DNA of 64,000 bases, taken from positions 280,240 through 344,239 of the forward strand of contig JACPPA010000012.1 in NCBI GenBank assembly GCA_016191285.1, read 5' to 3'. Under the pieces are notes generated by a model. That model saw nothing but the letters and a program-made list of their open reading frames with translations, was not told where the DNA came from and searched no databases. The stretch comes from Gammaproteobacteria bacterium (GTDB lineage Bacteria; Pseudomonadota; Gammaproteobacteria; Ga0077536). Made by a program: the position numbers and the translations under genes. This document shows positions 1 through 8,283 of the stretch, in pieces (within the stretch, counting starts at the first letter, position 1; every line of letters begins with the position of its first letter).

Positions 1-1476
1 GCAGGTCACCGCCACGAGCCGTGCGCCGGGTCGCGCACGCACCACGCCATTAATACGATCGAGATGCAGATGCGCACCACGCTTACCGTGCGCAAAGCTA
101 TACCCATCAGCCAGCATGGTAAGTACCGTTTCGAATTCTCTCCGCGCGAGCGCGCGATACGGATATGCGCCGCGCACCAGATCAAACAACTCGCCGATCC
201 CATAATCACGACACGCCGCTTCAGCGACGATTTGTTGCGCCAGGACGTCGAGCGCCGGACCCGCAATTTCAATCGCGTCGATCTCGCCGCGCCGGGTCAT
301 GTCGAGCAAGGCCGCGGATTCCACCAGTTCATCGCGTGTTTGTGGAAATAAGCGACCCTTGGCGATTGCGCCAAGTCGATGGCCGGACCGCCCGATGCGT
401 TGCAAAAGTCCAGCGAGACTCCGCGTCGTGCCGATCTGGCACACCAGATCGACCTCGCCGATATCGATGCCGAGTTCGAGTGACGCCGTGGCGACCAAGG
501 CCTTCAGTTCACCTGACTTCAAGCGCTGTTCGGCATGCAAACGGAGTTCGCGCGCCATGCTGCCGTGATGCGAACACACGGCATCGGCGCCAATGCGATC
601 GCTCAGCGCTTTCGCGACCCGCTCCGCCATGCGTCGCGTATTGACGAACACCAACGTCGTGCGGTGCGCGCGAATGAGCTCCGCGATTCGCTCATGATTT
701 TCCCCTGCCGCGTCGCCGGAGAGTACGGCTTCGAGCGGCGCACTGGGTAATTCAATCGCGAGATCGCGCGCACGCCCATGTCCCTCATCGACGATTTCAA
801 ACGCCGGCGTCGCGTCAGTTGCCGACCCAATCAGAAATTTCGCGATCTCGTCTAGCGGCTTTTGCGTGGCCGACAATCCAACACGCAAGGGCCGCGCGGC
901 GGTGAGCGCCGACAAGCGCTCGAGCGTCAGACTTAAATGAGCGCCGCGTTTGTTACCGGCTAGCGCGTGAATTTCGTCCACGATGACCATGCGCGTGGTC
1001 CGCAACATGTCGCGACCGCTATCACTTGTCAGTAGGATGTACAGGGACTCTGGCGTGGTAACGAGGATGTGCGGCGGGCGCCGCCGCATGAGGGCGCGCA
1101 AGGCCTGTGGCGTATCGCCGGTCCGTACCGCGGTACGGATATCGACTGCGCTGTAACCCTGCGCCTGGAGTTCCGCTTCGATACCGCGGAGCGGCACATC
1201 AAGGTTGCGGTTGATGTCGTTGCTTAACGCTTTTAACGGTGATACGTAAACGACCTGGACACCGCTCGCTAGCACGCCATCGACAGCTTGCCGAACCAAG
1301 CTGTCGATGGCGGTGAGAAACGCGGCAAGCGTTTTACCCGATCCCGTCGGCGCCGCCACCAAGGTGTGCCGCGCGTGCGCCAAGGCATTCCAGGCCCGCG
1401 TCTGACACGCAGTCGGCCCCGCAAAGCTCTGATCGAACCAAGCGCTGACTGCTGGGTGAAAGCCGAAATCGTTCAC
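1..1476 (-). CDS. lhr: Lhr-family DEAD/DEAH-box helicase (N-terminal part, cut by window edge)
   Basis: Superfamily 2 helicase of the Lhr type (large helicase-related protein), an ATP-driven nucleic-acid translocase linked to DNA repair. The frame is open from a GTG at 1476 through the left edge (492 codons). It shows Walker A 'APTGSGKT' (about residues 39-46), 'SPLKALSND', the Walker B 'DEIH' box, motif III 'GLSATQ', and the helicase C-terminal motifs '[10 protein letters not shown]', '[12 protein letters not shown]' and 'QRIGRSGH'. The DEIH box with 'KRGAHLSL' just after it is typical of Lhr rather than RecQ or DEAD-box RNA helicases. The GTG start fits because the protein begins just before a short 'HPAVSAWF' segment usual at Lhr N termini; no clear ribosome binding site was seen. 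The C-terminal half lies outside, so whether it is the long or the short Lhr form cannot be told. Confidence 0.95.
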   Translation of the reverse strand, partial: MNDFGFHPAVSAWFDQSFAGPTACQTRAWNALAHARHTLVAAPTGSGKTLAAFLTAIDSLVRQAVDGVLASGVQVVYVSPLKALSNDINRNLDVPLRGIEAELQAQGYSAVDIRTAVRTGDTPQALRALMRRRPPHILVTTPESLYILLTSDSGRDMLRTTRMVIVDEIHALAGNKRGAHLSLTLERLSALTAARPLRVGLSATQKPLDEIAKFLIGSATDATPAFEIVDEGHGRARDLAIELPSAPLEAVLSGDAAGENHERIAELIRAHRTTLVFVNTRRMAERVAKALSDRIGADAVCSHHGSMARELRLHAEQRLKSGELKALVATASLELGIDIGEVDLVCQIGTTRSLAGLLQRIGRSGHRLGAIAKGRLFPQTRDELVESAALLDMTRRGEIDAIEIAGPALDVLAQQIVAEAACRDYGIGELFDLVRGAYPYRALARREFETVLTMLADGYSFAHGKRGAHLHLDRINGVVRARPGARLVAVTC

Positions 1477-1621
1477 GGCCCCAGCGTATCGCGATCGCGA
1501 ATTCACGGCCAGCGGTGGACGCCTCACAGACCCTCGTTCGGTGGCTAGCCTGCGCGAGTTCCGGTAAAGTGCAAACGTCCTTTTTTGGTATTCGCGATCC
1601 AAATTCATGAGAGACTGGTCC

Positions 1622-2152
1622 ATGAGAAACTGGCTGGGCTTATGCGCCGCGACCTGCCTCGTCGGCGTGGTTAGTGGTCTGCCCACTGTGGCCTCGGCGG
1701 CCGACGCGGAAACCTACGGCAATTGGACCGCCAAATGTGAAGCAGCCCATGACGGCAAGGAAGGCGGCTGTTTCCTCTTACAGAATTTGGTCCTACGCGA
1801 CGGCGGACAACGCGTGCTGCAAGTGGCGGTCGGTTATGTGCCCAATGCCAGTGAGCCCATTGCACTGTTGAGTCTGCCGCTAGGGATCTCGCTGCCGCCG
1901 GGCGTGAGCCTCCGTGTGAGCGACCACGAACCAGTCCAAATCCCGGTCGAACGCTGCGAGCCCAACGGTTGCCGTGCGGGCTTAAAGCTTAAAGACGATT
2001 TGCTCCGCGCCTTGCGCGATAGCACGCAGATCACGGTGGTATTCCATGACGCTCAACGGCATCCCATCGAAGTGCCAGTAAAGCTTGAGGGTTTCGCCAA
2101 AGGGCTGGACGCGCTGCACGGCAGATCAAGCCCAGCGGCGCCGAAGCACTAA
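1622..2152 (+). CDS. IalB-like secreted protein (invasion-associated locus B family)
   Basis: Small exported protein of 176 residues. An N-terminal hydrophobic stretch '[17 protein letters not shown]' ending at 'ASA' looks like a cleaved signal peptide, so it should be periplasmic. The mature part has 'YGNWTAKCE', paired cysteines ('GGCFLLQN', '[12 protein letters not shown]') and a beta-rich body ending in 'PVKLEGF', which matches the IalB family. Family members are often found in non-pathogens and their role is unclear. An in-frame ATG exists 15 bases upstream (1607); I prefer 1622 because it gives a tidier signal peptide and has a weak purine-rich 'gagag' before it. Its 3' end overlaps the convergent DUF192 gene by about 27 bases. 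Confidence 0.85.
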   Translation: MRNWLGLCAATCLVGVVSGLPTVASAADAETYGNWTAKCEAAHDGKEGGCFLLQNLVLRDGGQRVLQVAVGYVPNASEPIALLSLPLGISLPPGVSLRVSDHEPVQIPVERCEPNGCRAGLKLKDDLLRALRDSTQITVVFHDAQRHPIEVPVKLEGFAKGLDALHGRSSPAAPKH

Positions 2153-2707
2153 CCCATTAGACGGACGCCCCGTACGTAATCGCGGCTTAACGGACTGCCG
2201 GCCGCCGCCACAATTGGCAAGTCTGTCAATCCGCAATCGAGTTGTCTTGTCGATACCGAGATCTGCGGCCTCACCGGCGTTGATTTCCAAGGCGTATCGT
2301 ACGGGTTGCTGCGTCGAAATAAGCGCGGTAGACAGGGGCGTCGTACCACGCTCGATCTGAACCACGCGGCCCGCGGCGTTTAGAAATAAAATATCGAGCG
2401 CGAGTGGGGTATCCTTCATCCACATCGCGACCGCGCGCGCGCTCCCGAAGTCAAACAACATTCCGTATCCGGCGGTCAAGGTCGTGCGCCCCATCAAGCC
2501 CTTGGCGCGCGCTGCTGCCGTGACAGCGAGCTCAGCGTCGAGTTCGATTATCAAACCATCGCCTCGTTGCAGGACCACCGAACAGGTGATGACGTCGCCA
2601 CTCGCGTGCGTGAGCGGGGATCCGAAAACCAATAGGCATGCGGCGAGGCGGCGCCACCCGCAGCGTTTAGCGATGGAGCGCCCTTCATTAAATTGGCGTG
2701 TGGACAT
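2126..2707 (-). CDS. DUF192-domain exported protein
   Basis: About 193 residues. The DUF192 core is clear: 'AVTAAARAKGLMGRTTL', 'GMLFDFG', 'AVAMWMKDTPLALDILFL' and 'ALEINAGEAADLGI'. DUF192 proteins are small, often exported, and have no settled biochemical role. The segment 'RLAACLLVFGSPLTHA' would be a signal peptide, giving a periplasmic product. The frame is open further upstream, to 2776, but that would run into the divergent SRPBCC gene; the ATG at 2707 is preferred. The C terminus after the domain carries an arginine-rich tail (about 30 residues) that overlaps the end of the IalB-like gene, so the real stop may reflect erosion of a shared intergenic region. Confidence 0.85.
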   Translation of the reverse strand: MSTRQFNEGRSIAKRCGWRRLAACLLVFGSPLTHASGDVITCSVVLQRGDGLIIELDAELAVTAAARAKGLMGRTTLTAGYGMLFDFGSARAVAMWMKDTPLALDILFLNAAGRVVQIERGTTPLSTALISTQQPVRYALEINAGEAADLGIDKTTRLRIDRLANCGGGRQSVKPRLRTGRPSNGLVLRRRWA

Positions 2708-2747
2708 ATGCTCATGGCTCAACTGCAGTTTTAAAGAGAGGTTGCCG

Positions 2748-3281
2748 ATGATTCGCCGTTTCATGTTACTCGTCATGGGCCTGTTGCTCGCAATGCCAAC
2801 GTTGGCTCACGGTCCGTCGCGCCAAAAAGTCATCAAGGACATCACCATCAACGCGCCGCCGGCCAAGGTGTGGGCATTAATTGCCGATTTCTGCTCGATT
2901 TCAAAATGGCATCCGGCGATCGCCAACTGCGTGGCTGATGGCGGCAATGTAGCCGGCGGCAAACGAACCCTGAGCGTTGGCAAGAAAGACGGTCCGCAAA
3001 TTATTGAAGAACTGCAGCTCTACGATGCGGCGTCAATGACCTATAAATACAAAATCGTGAAGACCGACAACGCCGTCCTCCCCGTATCCACGTATGCGTC
3101 CTTTCTCGCGGTAGCTGACAACGGCAACGGCACCTCAAAAGTAACTTGGCGCGGCGGATTCTATCGCGCATTCCCCAACAATAACCCACCGCCGAATTTA
3201 AGCGACGAAGCGGCAACCAAGGCAGTCACCAGCGTCTATGAACAAGGCTTGGCGAATCTAAGGAAACTCGCCGAACAATAA
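2748..3281 (+). CDS. MxaD-like SRPBCC periplasmic protein
   Basis: 177-residue protein with a signal peptide ('MLLVMGLLLAMPTLAHG') followed by a START/Bet v1-like (SRPBCC) fold: 'ITINAPPAKVWALIADF', 'SKWHPAIANC', 'GKRTLSVGKK', 'VTWRGGFYRAF'. The 'AHGPSRQKV' start of the mature chain followed directly by the SRPBCC domain resembles MxaD, a periplasmic accessory protein of methanol dehydrogenase systems; this is a family resemblance, and no methanol dehydrogenase gene is in the window. The start at 2748 has a good ribosome binding site ('aaagagagg'). The longer frame from 2484 is antisense to the DUF192 gene and is not used. It sits 8 bases before a YVTN beta-propeller gene, so the two are probably co-transcribed. 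Confidence 0.88.
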   Translation: MIRRFMLLVMGLLLAMPTLAHGPSRQKVIKDITINAPPAKVWALIADFCSISKWHPAIANCVADGGNVAGGKRTLSVGKKDGPQIIEELQLYDAASMTYKYKIVKTDNAVLPVSTYASFLAVADNGNGTSKVTWRGGFYRAFPNNNPPPNLSDEAATKAVTSVYEQGLANLRKLAEQ

Positions 3282-3289
3282 ATTCCGCC

Positions 3290-4267
3290 GTGACCCGAAG
3301 ATCCGAATCCTGCCAACGCTTGCGCTGGCGGCCACAGGCGATGCTTATCCTGTGTCTCGTGACCCAGATGGGCGCGGCCGGGCCACTCGCGTTCGTGACC
3401 AATCAAGGCGCGAATACGGTGTCGGTTATCGATCTCGCGACGCGCACCACGGTTCGCACCATCGGTGTTGGCCAAGCGCCGGCTGGGATCGCGTTCGATC
3501 GTCAGCGCCGCTACGCCTTTGTTACCACCCCCGCCGCGCATGCGGTTACGGTCATCGATGTGGCCGAACAAACCGTCGTCAACATCATCAAATTCGACGG
3601 AGAAGTGCTAGGGATCGCGGCGGACCCAGTGCGCGATCGGGTCTATATCGCCGATTGGTACCGGCATCGCGTGTGGGTGGTTGACTCCCTACGCTTATCG
3701 ATAACCGGTGAACTCGCGACAGGCAATATTCCCTCGGGTCTAGCCGTGAGTCCGGATGGCGCCCGACTGCTCGTCGCGAATCGCGATGACGACACGCTTT
3801 CGATTTTCGACCTCAACACGAACACTGCCCCGCAAATAATTGGCGTCGGGCACGCGCCGTTCGGAGTCACCATTGCGCACGACGGCGCGCACGGCTATGT
3901 CGCCAATGTAAAAAGCAACGACGTCAGCGTAGTAGATCTGAAGAAAAAGCGGACGGTGGCGACGATTGCCGTGGGTGACGCGCCTTATGCCATCGCCGAA
4001 GACACACGCGGTCGCTTGTTTGTAACGAATCAACAAGGCGGAACCGTATCCGTTATCGATCTCGGCGCGGCGCACGAGATTAGGCAAATACCTATCGGCG
4101 ACTATCCGGAAGGTATTGCCTATAGCCGAACACTCAATCGCATTTACGTCGCGAGTTGGTTCGACAATACCTTAACCGGGATCAACCTCGATACTTTGCA
4201 ACGTGAAGCACCCGTCGCGTGCGGCGATGGACCGCGGGCGTTTGGCGAATTCATTACAGAACCCTGA
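3290..4267 (+). CDS. YVTN-repeat beta-propeller protein
   Basis: 325 residues built of about seven repeats of the YVTN type, for example 'LAFVTNQGANTVSVIDL', 'YAFVTTPAAHAVTVIDV', 'RVYIADWYRHRVWVVD', 'RLFVTNQQGGTVSVIDL' and 'RIYVASWFDNTLTGINL'. This makes a seven-bladed propeller. Family members are often periplasmic or surface binding proteins, or accessories of PQQ-dependent systems. The start used is GTG at 3290, 8 bases after the MxaD-like gene; an ATG at 3341 would begin directly at a hydrophobic leader 'MLILCLVTQMGAAG', which looks like a better signal peptide start. No catalytic residues are apparent. Pairing with the MxaD-like gene suggests a shared periplasmic role. Confidence 0.88.
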   Translation: MTRRSESCQRLRWRPQAMLILCLVTQMGAAGPLAFVTNQGANTVSVIDLATRTTVRTIGVGQAPAGIAFDRQRRYAFVTTPAAHAVTVIDVAEQTVVNIIKFDGEVLGIAADPVRDRVYIADWYRHRVWVVDSLRLSITGELATGNIPSGLAVSPDGARLLVANRDDDTLSIFDLNTNTAPQIIGVGHAPFGVTIAHDGAHGYVANVKSNDVSVVDLKKKRTVATIAVGDAPYAIAEDTRGRLFVTNQQGGTVSVIDLGAAHEIRQIPIGDYPEGIAYSRTLNRIYVASWFDNTLTGINLDTLQREAPVACGDGPRAFGEFITEP

Positions 4268-4371
4268 ATCGGCGCACGCAAATAATCCTGGGGTAGCGGC
4301 GGTTGTCGGGTATGCGCTCCGCTCTTCCTCGCCGGCCCTCTCTGGCCGGCTCGTCGCTGTTCCGCGTGCGC

Positions 4372-5217
4372 TTATTGAGCGTCGAGCGCGGCGCGAATCC
4401 CCGCGCGGAAATCACGATAACGCGGCGCCCATCCTAGGCGCTGCATGGTACTCGCCGGATCGCAGCGCTTATCTCCGCCGCGCGTGGCTGAGTTCGGCAC
4501 GAAGCGTGGTGGCGCGGTCTTTAGGCAGTCCGCGACGAAATGATAGTAATCGCCGCGCGTTACCGGTGTGCCGTCACTGCCGAGTTCGATCCGCGCACCA
4601 TGGAGACTCCGTGTGCGGGCCATAAGCAAGGCCGCGGCATCGTCGACTTCGATCAAGTTTAACCATTGCGTGGGCGCACCGGGGAGCGCCGCTCCTGCAC
4701 GCAGCGTGGCTTCGCCGATCACGCGTCCCGGTCCGTAGAGACCCGCCAACCGTACCACTCGACATCGATCATTAGTGAGCCACGCCTGCTCAATTGCAGC
4801 CAGCGCCGCGGCGCGCGGCGAGTCCGGTACGACCGAAGTCTCCGCGTTAACCACGCTCCCAGCAGCGACATCGTAGATGCCAGTACTTGAAGTCAGAACC
4901 GCCGTGGTCACTCGGGCATGCGCGGCAATTGCAACCAACCCTTGTAATCGCGCCGCGCTTGCCAAGGCCTTCGGTGGTAGCAAGCAATACAACGCAGTAC
5001 CGGATGGCGGCAGCGCTTCTAGCAACGCGCCAACCACTGCTCGATCGTCAAGGTTAACGCAATGAACCATGAGGGGTAGTTGCTGGCGAAGCACCGCAGC
5101 GCGCGCTGCGGTGCGCGTGGTGACGATGACCGGCGTGCCGTCGTTGACCAGGCATCGCGCCAGGCGGAGGCCGAGGTAGCCACAGCCGAGAATCAGCGCC
5201 GGTGTGGCCTGGCTCAA
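4372..5217 (-). CDS. YeeZ-like NAD(P)-dependent epimerase/dehydratase family protein
   Basis: 281-residue Rossmann protein of the extended SDR superfamily. The N terminus has the glycine-rich nucleotide site 'ILGCGYLGLRLA' (about residues 9-20). Further on are 'TSSTGIYD', 'VVRLAGLYGPGR' and 'LNLIEVDDAAAL', as in the YeeZ/SDR_a5-like group. The typical Tyr-x3-Lys catalytic pair is not obvious, so a non-enzymatic or altered role is possible. The start is TTG at 5217, overlapping the stop of the upstream hydrolase (ttga), which indicates translational coupling. Substrate unknown. Confidence 0.88.
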   Translation of the reverse strand: MSQATPALILGCGYLGLRLARCLVNDGTPVIVTTRTAARAAVLRQQLPLMVHCVNLDDRAVVGALLEALPPSGTALYCLLPPKALASAARLQGLVAIAAHARVTTAVLTSSTGIYDVAAGSVVNAETSVVPDSPRAAALAAIEQAWLTNDRCRVVRLAGLYGPGRVIGEATLRAGAALPGAPTQWLNLIEVDDAAALLMARTRSLHGARIELGSDGTPVTRGDYYHFVADCLKTAPPRFVPNSATRGGDKRCDPASTMQRLGWAPRYRDFRAGIRAALDAQ

Positions 5218-6086
5218 GGTGCGGTCCGCACGAAATCCAACAGCAATTTAGCGAGCTCCCGGGGTTGTTCCCAGTGCAGCATATGCCCTGCCCCCTCGAC
5301 GATCGCCTCGCGCGCATGGCGAAAACTTGCCGCGACTTCCGCCAGCACATCGAAGCGCGGAAAGCGTTTACGAAAGTCGGAATCCGCGGCCGCGACCAAC
5401 AGGACCGACGCCTTCGTCGCGCGCCAACACGCGATCGCTTCTTCGCGTCGATAGAGCACGGGATTCGAGCGCTTGTGCGCGGGGTCCATCTTTAGCCGCC
5501 AACTTCCATCGGCCCGCGGCGTCGCCCACTGGGTCGCGACCCATTCGAGCACATCGTTGGTAGCCCGCGGGGCGAGCCGTTTGAGATGCGCGATCAGCGC
5601 CGCGCGCGACAAAAAATCGCGGATCTCCAGTGGCGATTGCGCCTCATTTAACCAGCGCGCATAACGACCCGGTGCCTGGTCAGGCGTCGTCGGCGGTAAT
5701 CCGAAACCCTCGAGCAAGACCAGATGACTGATGCGATCGGCGAGTGCCCCGGCGTAGAGACCGGCCACGTTACCGCCCATGCTATGTCCGACCAGGACGA
5801 CCGGCCGAGCGTTGGCGTAGTTAACCACCACGGCGTCGACATCCGCCAAATAATCCGGAAACCAGTAGCCGTGGGGCGCGCGCTCAGAATCGCCGAAGCC
5901 GCGCAGATCGGGAGCGATGACATACGTTTGAGGTGCCAGGTCCTGTGCCAAATGATGGAATGTCGCGCCGGTGTCGCCCCAGCCGTGAATTAGCACTATT
6001 GGTCGCGAACTCGGCGCACCCCAGGTGCGTACCGCGAGCGTGAGCCCATTGGCGGATAAAGTGTCGAGCCGTGGTTGATAGATCAC
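5214..6086 (-). CDS. alpha/beta hydrolase
   Basis: Serine hydrolase of the alpha/beta fold, about 290 residues from GTG at 6086. It shows the oxyanion-hole motif 'HGWG' (34-37), the nucleophile elbow 'GHSMGG' (Ser102), a likely acidic residue in 'AAADSDF' and the catalytic histidine in 'GAGHMLHWEQP'. This suggests an esterase or C-C/epoxide-type hydrolase; the substrate cannot be read from the sequence. The frame is open up to ATG 6212, which would overlap the GGDEF-EAL gene by 47 bases. I chose 6086 because recognisable homology begins soon after it, but no good ribosome binding site marks any start. It overlaps the following SDR gene by 4 bases. Confidence 0.87.
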   Translation of the reverse strand: MIYQPRLDTLSANGLTLAVRTWGAPSSRPIVLIHGWGDTGATFHHLAQDLAPQTYVIAPDLRGFGDSERAPHGYWFPDYLADVDAVVVNYANARPVVLVGHSMGGNVAGLYAGALADRISHLVLLEGFGLPPTTPDQAPGRYARWLNEAQSPLEIRDFLSRAALIAHLKRLAPRATNDVLEWVATQWATPRADGSWRLKMDPAHKRSNPVLYRREEAIACWRATKASVLLVAAADSDFRKRFPRFDVLAEVAASFRHAREAIVEGAGHMLHWEQPRELAKLLLDFVRTAP

Positions 6087-6165
6087 GTAGTGAATAGTAC
6101 GCGACGTGCCTGCCGATAGAAGGACGGAATTGAAAAGGTCGAAATCGCGCGCGCGGATCCCGCGA

Positions 6166-8283
6166 CTAATGCCGAACACTCGACATGGCGCTGCCGACCC
6201 GCAAATACTCATTCACCGCATCTTTTTGCATCGGGCGTGAAAACCAGAAGCCTTGGGCCGCAGGGCAGCGCATCGCGCGCAGCCGCTGTACCTGGTCCGA
6301 GGTTTCAACCCCCTCGGCGACCACTTTCATCCCCAACGTGCCACCCAAGGTGATGATGGCTTCGACGATGGCGCTGCTGTCGATTTTGTCACTCATCGAT
6401 TGCACAAAGCTGCGATCGATTTTCAGCGTATCGTAACGAAACCGTTGCAGATAGCTCAGCGACGAATAGCCTGTTCCAAAATCGTCGATATCAAGCTCGA
6501 CGCCGAGTTCACGCAGATCAGACAAGGTACTCAAGACCAGATCACCGTGATCCATGACGACGCGCTCGGTGATTTCCAGCCGAATGGTATTGGGCTCTAG
6601 TCCACAATCTTCCAGCAGCGCGGCCAGGCGCTTGGCCATGTCATCGGTGAGAAAAAGTTTGCCCGACACATTAATGCTCATCGCCAGCGACGGCTCGACC
6701 GGAAACATCCGCTGCCATTTCGCCAGTTGATGACAGGCACGTTCAATGACCCACCAACCGATGGGTACGACCAGACTGGTGTCCTCGACGATGCCGATGA
6801 ACTCCTCCGGCATCACCAACCCGCGACTGGGATGATGCCAGCGCAGCAACGCTTCAAAGCCGAGAATGCGTTCGCTTTCGATCGCGACAATCGGCTGGTA
6901 ATAAATTTCGAATTCGTCCTTTTCGAGCGCGCGACGCAGATCCGTTTCCATACGATGCTGGAACATCGCCTGATCGTGCATGTAGGTATCGAACACCGCA
7001 TAGGTCGCGTGCCCGGAGTTTTTGGCGCGATACATCGCGATATCGGCATCGCGCAAGAGTTCATCCGGAGTACGATAAATCTCGGAGCTAACGGCGATAC
7101 CAATACTCGCCGAGGTATACAGCGTATGCGATTCAATTTCGAATTCCTGCGCCAGCGCCTCGTGCAAGCGTTCGACGACGTAGACCGCGTCCGTTGGCCC
7201 GTCAATGTCGTTCAGCACGATCGCGAATTCGTCGCCCCCTAAACGCGCCAACGTATCGCCCGGTCGCAGACATCCCAACAACCGCCCGCCAACTTGTGCC
7301 AGCAACTCGTCGCCGACCGCGTGACCCAAACTGTCGTTCACGTGCTTGAAGCGATCCAAGTCAAAATACAGCACGGCAAATAACTTGGCGGGATCGCGGC
7401 GGAAGCGTCGCAACGCGAGGTCGAGGCGATCCATGAATAAAATTCGATTGGGCAGACCGGTCAACGCGTCATGCATCGCCTCGTGCAACAGGCGCGCCTC
7501 GGTTTGCTTGCGCCGCGTGATGTCGGTCATCGAGCCCGCCATCCGCAACGCCGCGCCGGTTTCATCGCGCACCGCGAGACCGCGCGTCGAAACCCAGCGG
7601 ACTTCATCGTTTTTGCTATTCATGCGGTATTCGCACTCGAAGTACCCGGCGTGGCCTTCAAGGTGTTGGTTCAGTGCGTCTTCGAAACGTTCGCGATCGC
7701 GATGATCGACGCGTTCAAACCATTCACTGATTTGCTCGGTGATTTCGCCCTCGGCATAGCCCAGAATGGCCTTCCAGCGCGGCGAAAAATACACCTCTTC
7801 CTCGCGAATGTTCCAATCCCAGACCCCGTCGTTGGCGCCAGCAACCGCCAGGGCATAGCGCTGTTCACTGGAACGTAACGCGCGATCCGCACGGGCGCGT
7901 TCTATCGCATAGCGAATGGCGCGGCCTAACAATGGCCCGTCGACTTCGCGCTTGATCAAGTAGTCCTGCGCGCCTTCGCGCAAGGCCTTGGTGCCAAGCT
8001 CAACGCTCGTTTGATTGGTCAATACGATCACCGGGGTGTGCGGCGCCGCCTGGTGCATGCGCTGACAGACTTCGATTCCCGCGCCGTCGGGCAAATTCAA
8101 ATCCAGCAACACCACATCGAAACTTTCTTCCCGGGCGCGCTCGAGCGCGGGCACCAATCGGTCGCAATGTTCGACCACGAATCGCCAGCCGCTCACCCGT
8201 CGCAGATGCTTGATGACGAGCGCCGCCTCGGACTCAATATCCTCGACGAGCAAAACCTTGCAGGAAATGGCCGACTCTGACAT
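6166..8283 (-). CDS. response regulator with PAS, GGDEF and EAL domains (c-di-GMP turnover)
   Basis: 705 residues. Domains in order: receiver (about 8-125, phosphoacceptor Asp61 in 'VVLLDLNLPDGAG', conserved Lys in 'DYLIKRE'), PAS with PAC (about 130-260, 'GANDGVWDWNI', 'GSMTDITRRK'), GGDEF (about 270-430, intact 'RLGGDEFAIV') and EAL (about 440-690, 'GFEALLRWHHP', 'DDFGTGYSSLSYL'). Both catalytic signatures look intact, so it could both make and break cyclic-di-GMP. A product-inhibition I-site was not evident. Its ATG overlaps the stop of the upstream histidine kinase by one base (taatg), so kinase and regulator form a two-gene signalling operon. Cytosolic; no membrane segments. Confidence 0.95.
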   Translation of the reverse strand: MSESAISCKVLLVEDIESEAALVIKHLRRVSGWRFVVEHCDRLVPALERAREESFDVVLLDLNLPDGAGIEVCQRMHQAAPHTPVIVLTNQTSVELGTKALREGAQDYLIKREVDGPLLGRAIRYAIERARADRALRSSEQRYALAVAGANDGVWDWNIREEEVYFSPRWKAILGYAEGEITEQISEWFERVDHRDRERFEDALNQHLEGHAGYFECEYRMNSKNDEVRWVSTRGLAVRDETGAALRMAGSMTDITRRKQTEARLLHEAMHDALTGLPNRILFMDRLDLALRRFRRDPAKLFAVLYFDLDRFKHVNDSLGHAVGDELLAQVGGRLLGCLRPGDTLARLGGDEFAIVLNDIDGPTDAVYVVERLHEALAQEFEIESHTLYTSASIGIAVSSEIYRTPDELLRDADIAMYRAKNSGHATYAVFDTYMHDQAMFQHRMETDLRRALEKDEFEIYYQPIVAIESERILGFEALLRWHHPSRGLVMPEEFIGIVEDTSLVVPIGWWVIERACHQLAKWQRMFPVEPSLAMSINVSGKLFLTDDMAKRLAALLEDCGLEPNTIRLEITERVVMDHGDLVLSTLSDLRELGVELDIDDFGTGYSSLSYLQRFRYDTLKIDRSFVQSMSDKIDSSAIVEAIITLGGTLGMKVVAEGVETSDQVQRLRAMRCPAAQGFWFSRPMQKDAVNEYLRVGSAMSSVRH

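Noticed and set aside
165..644. Plus-strand arginine-rich frame in the first 650 bases
   Set aside because: It lies antisense to the Lhr helicase gene, whose motifs are unmistakable.
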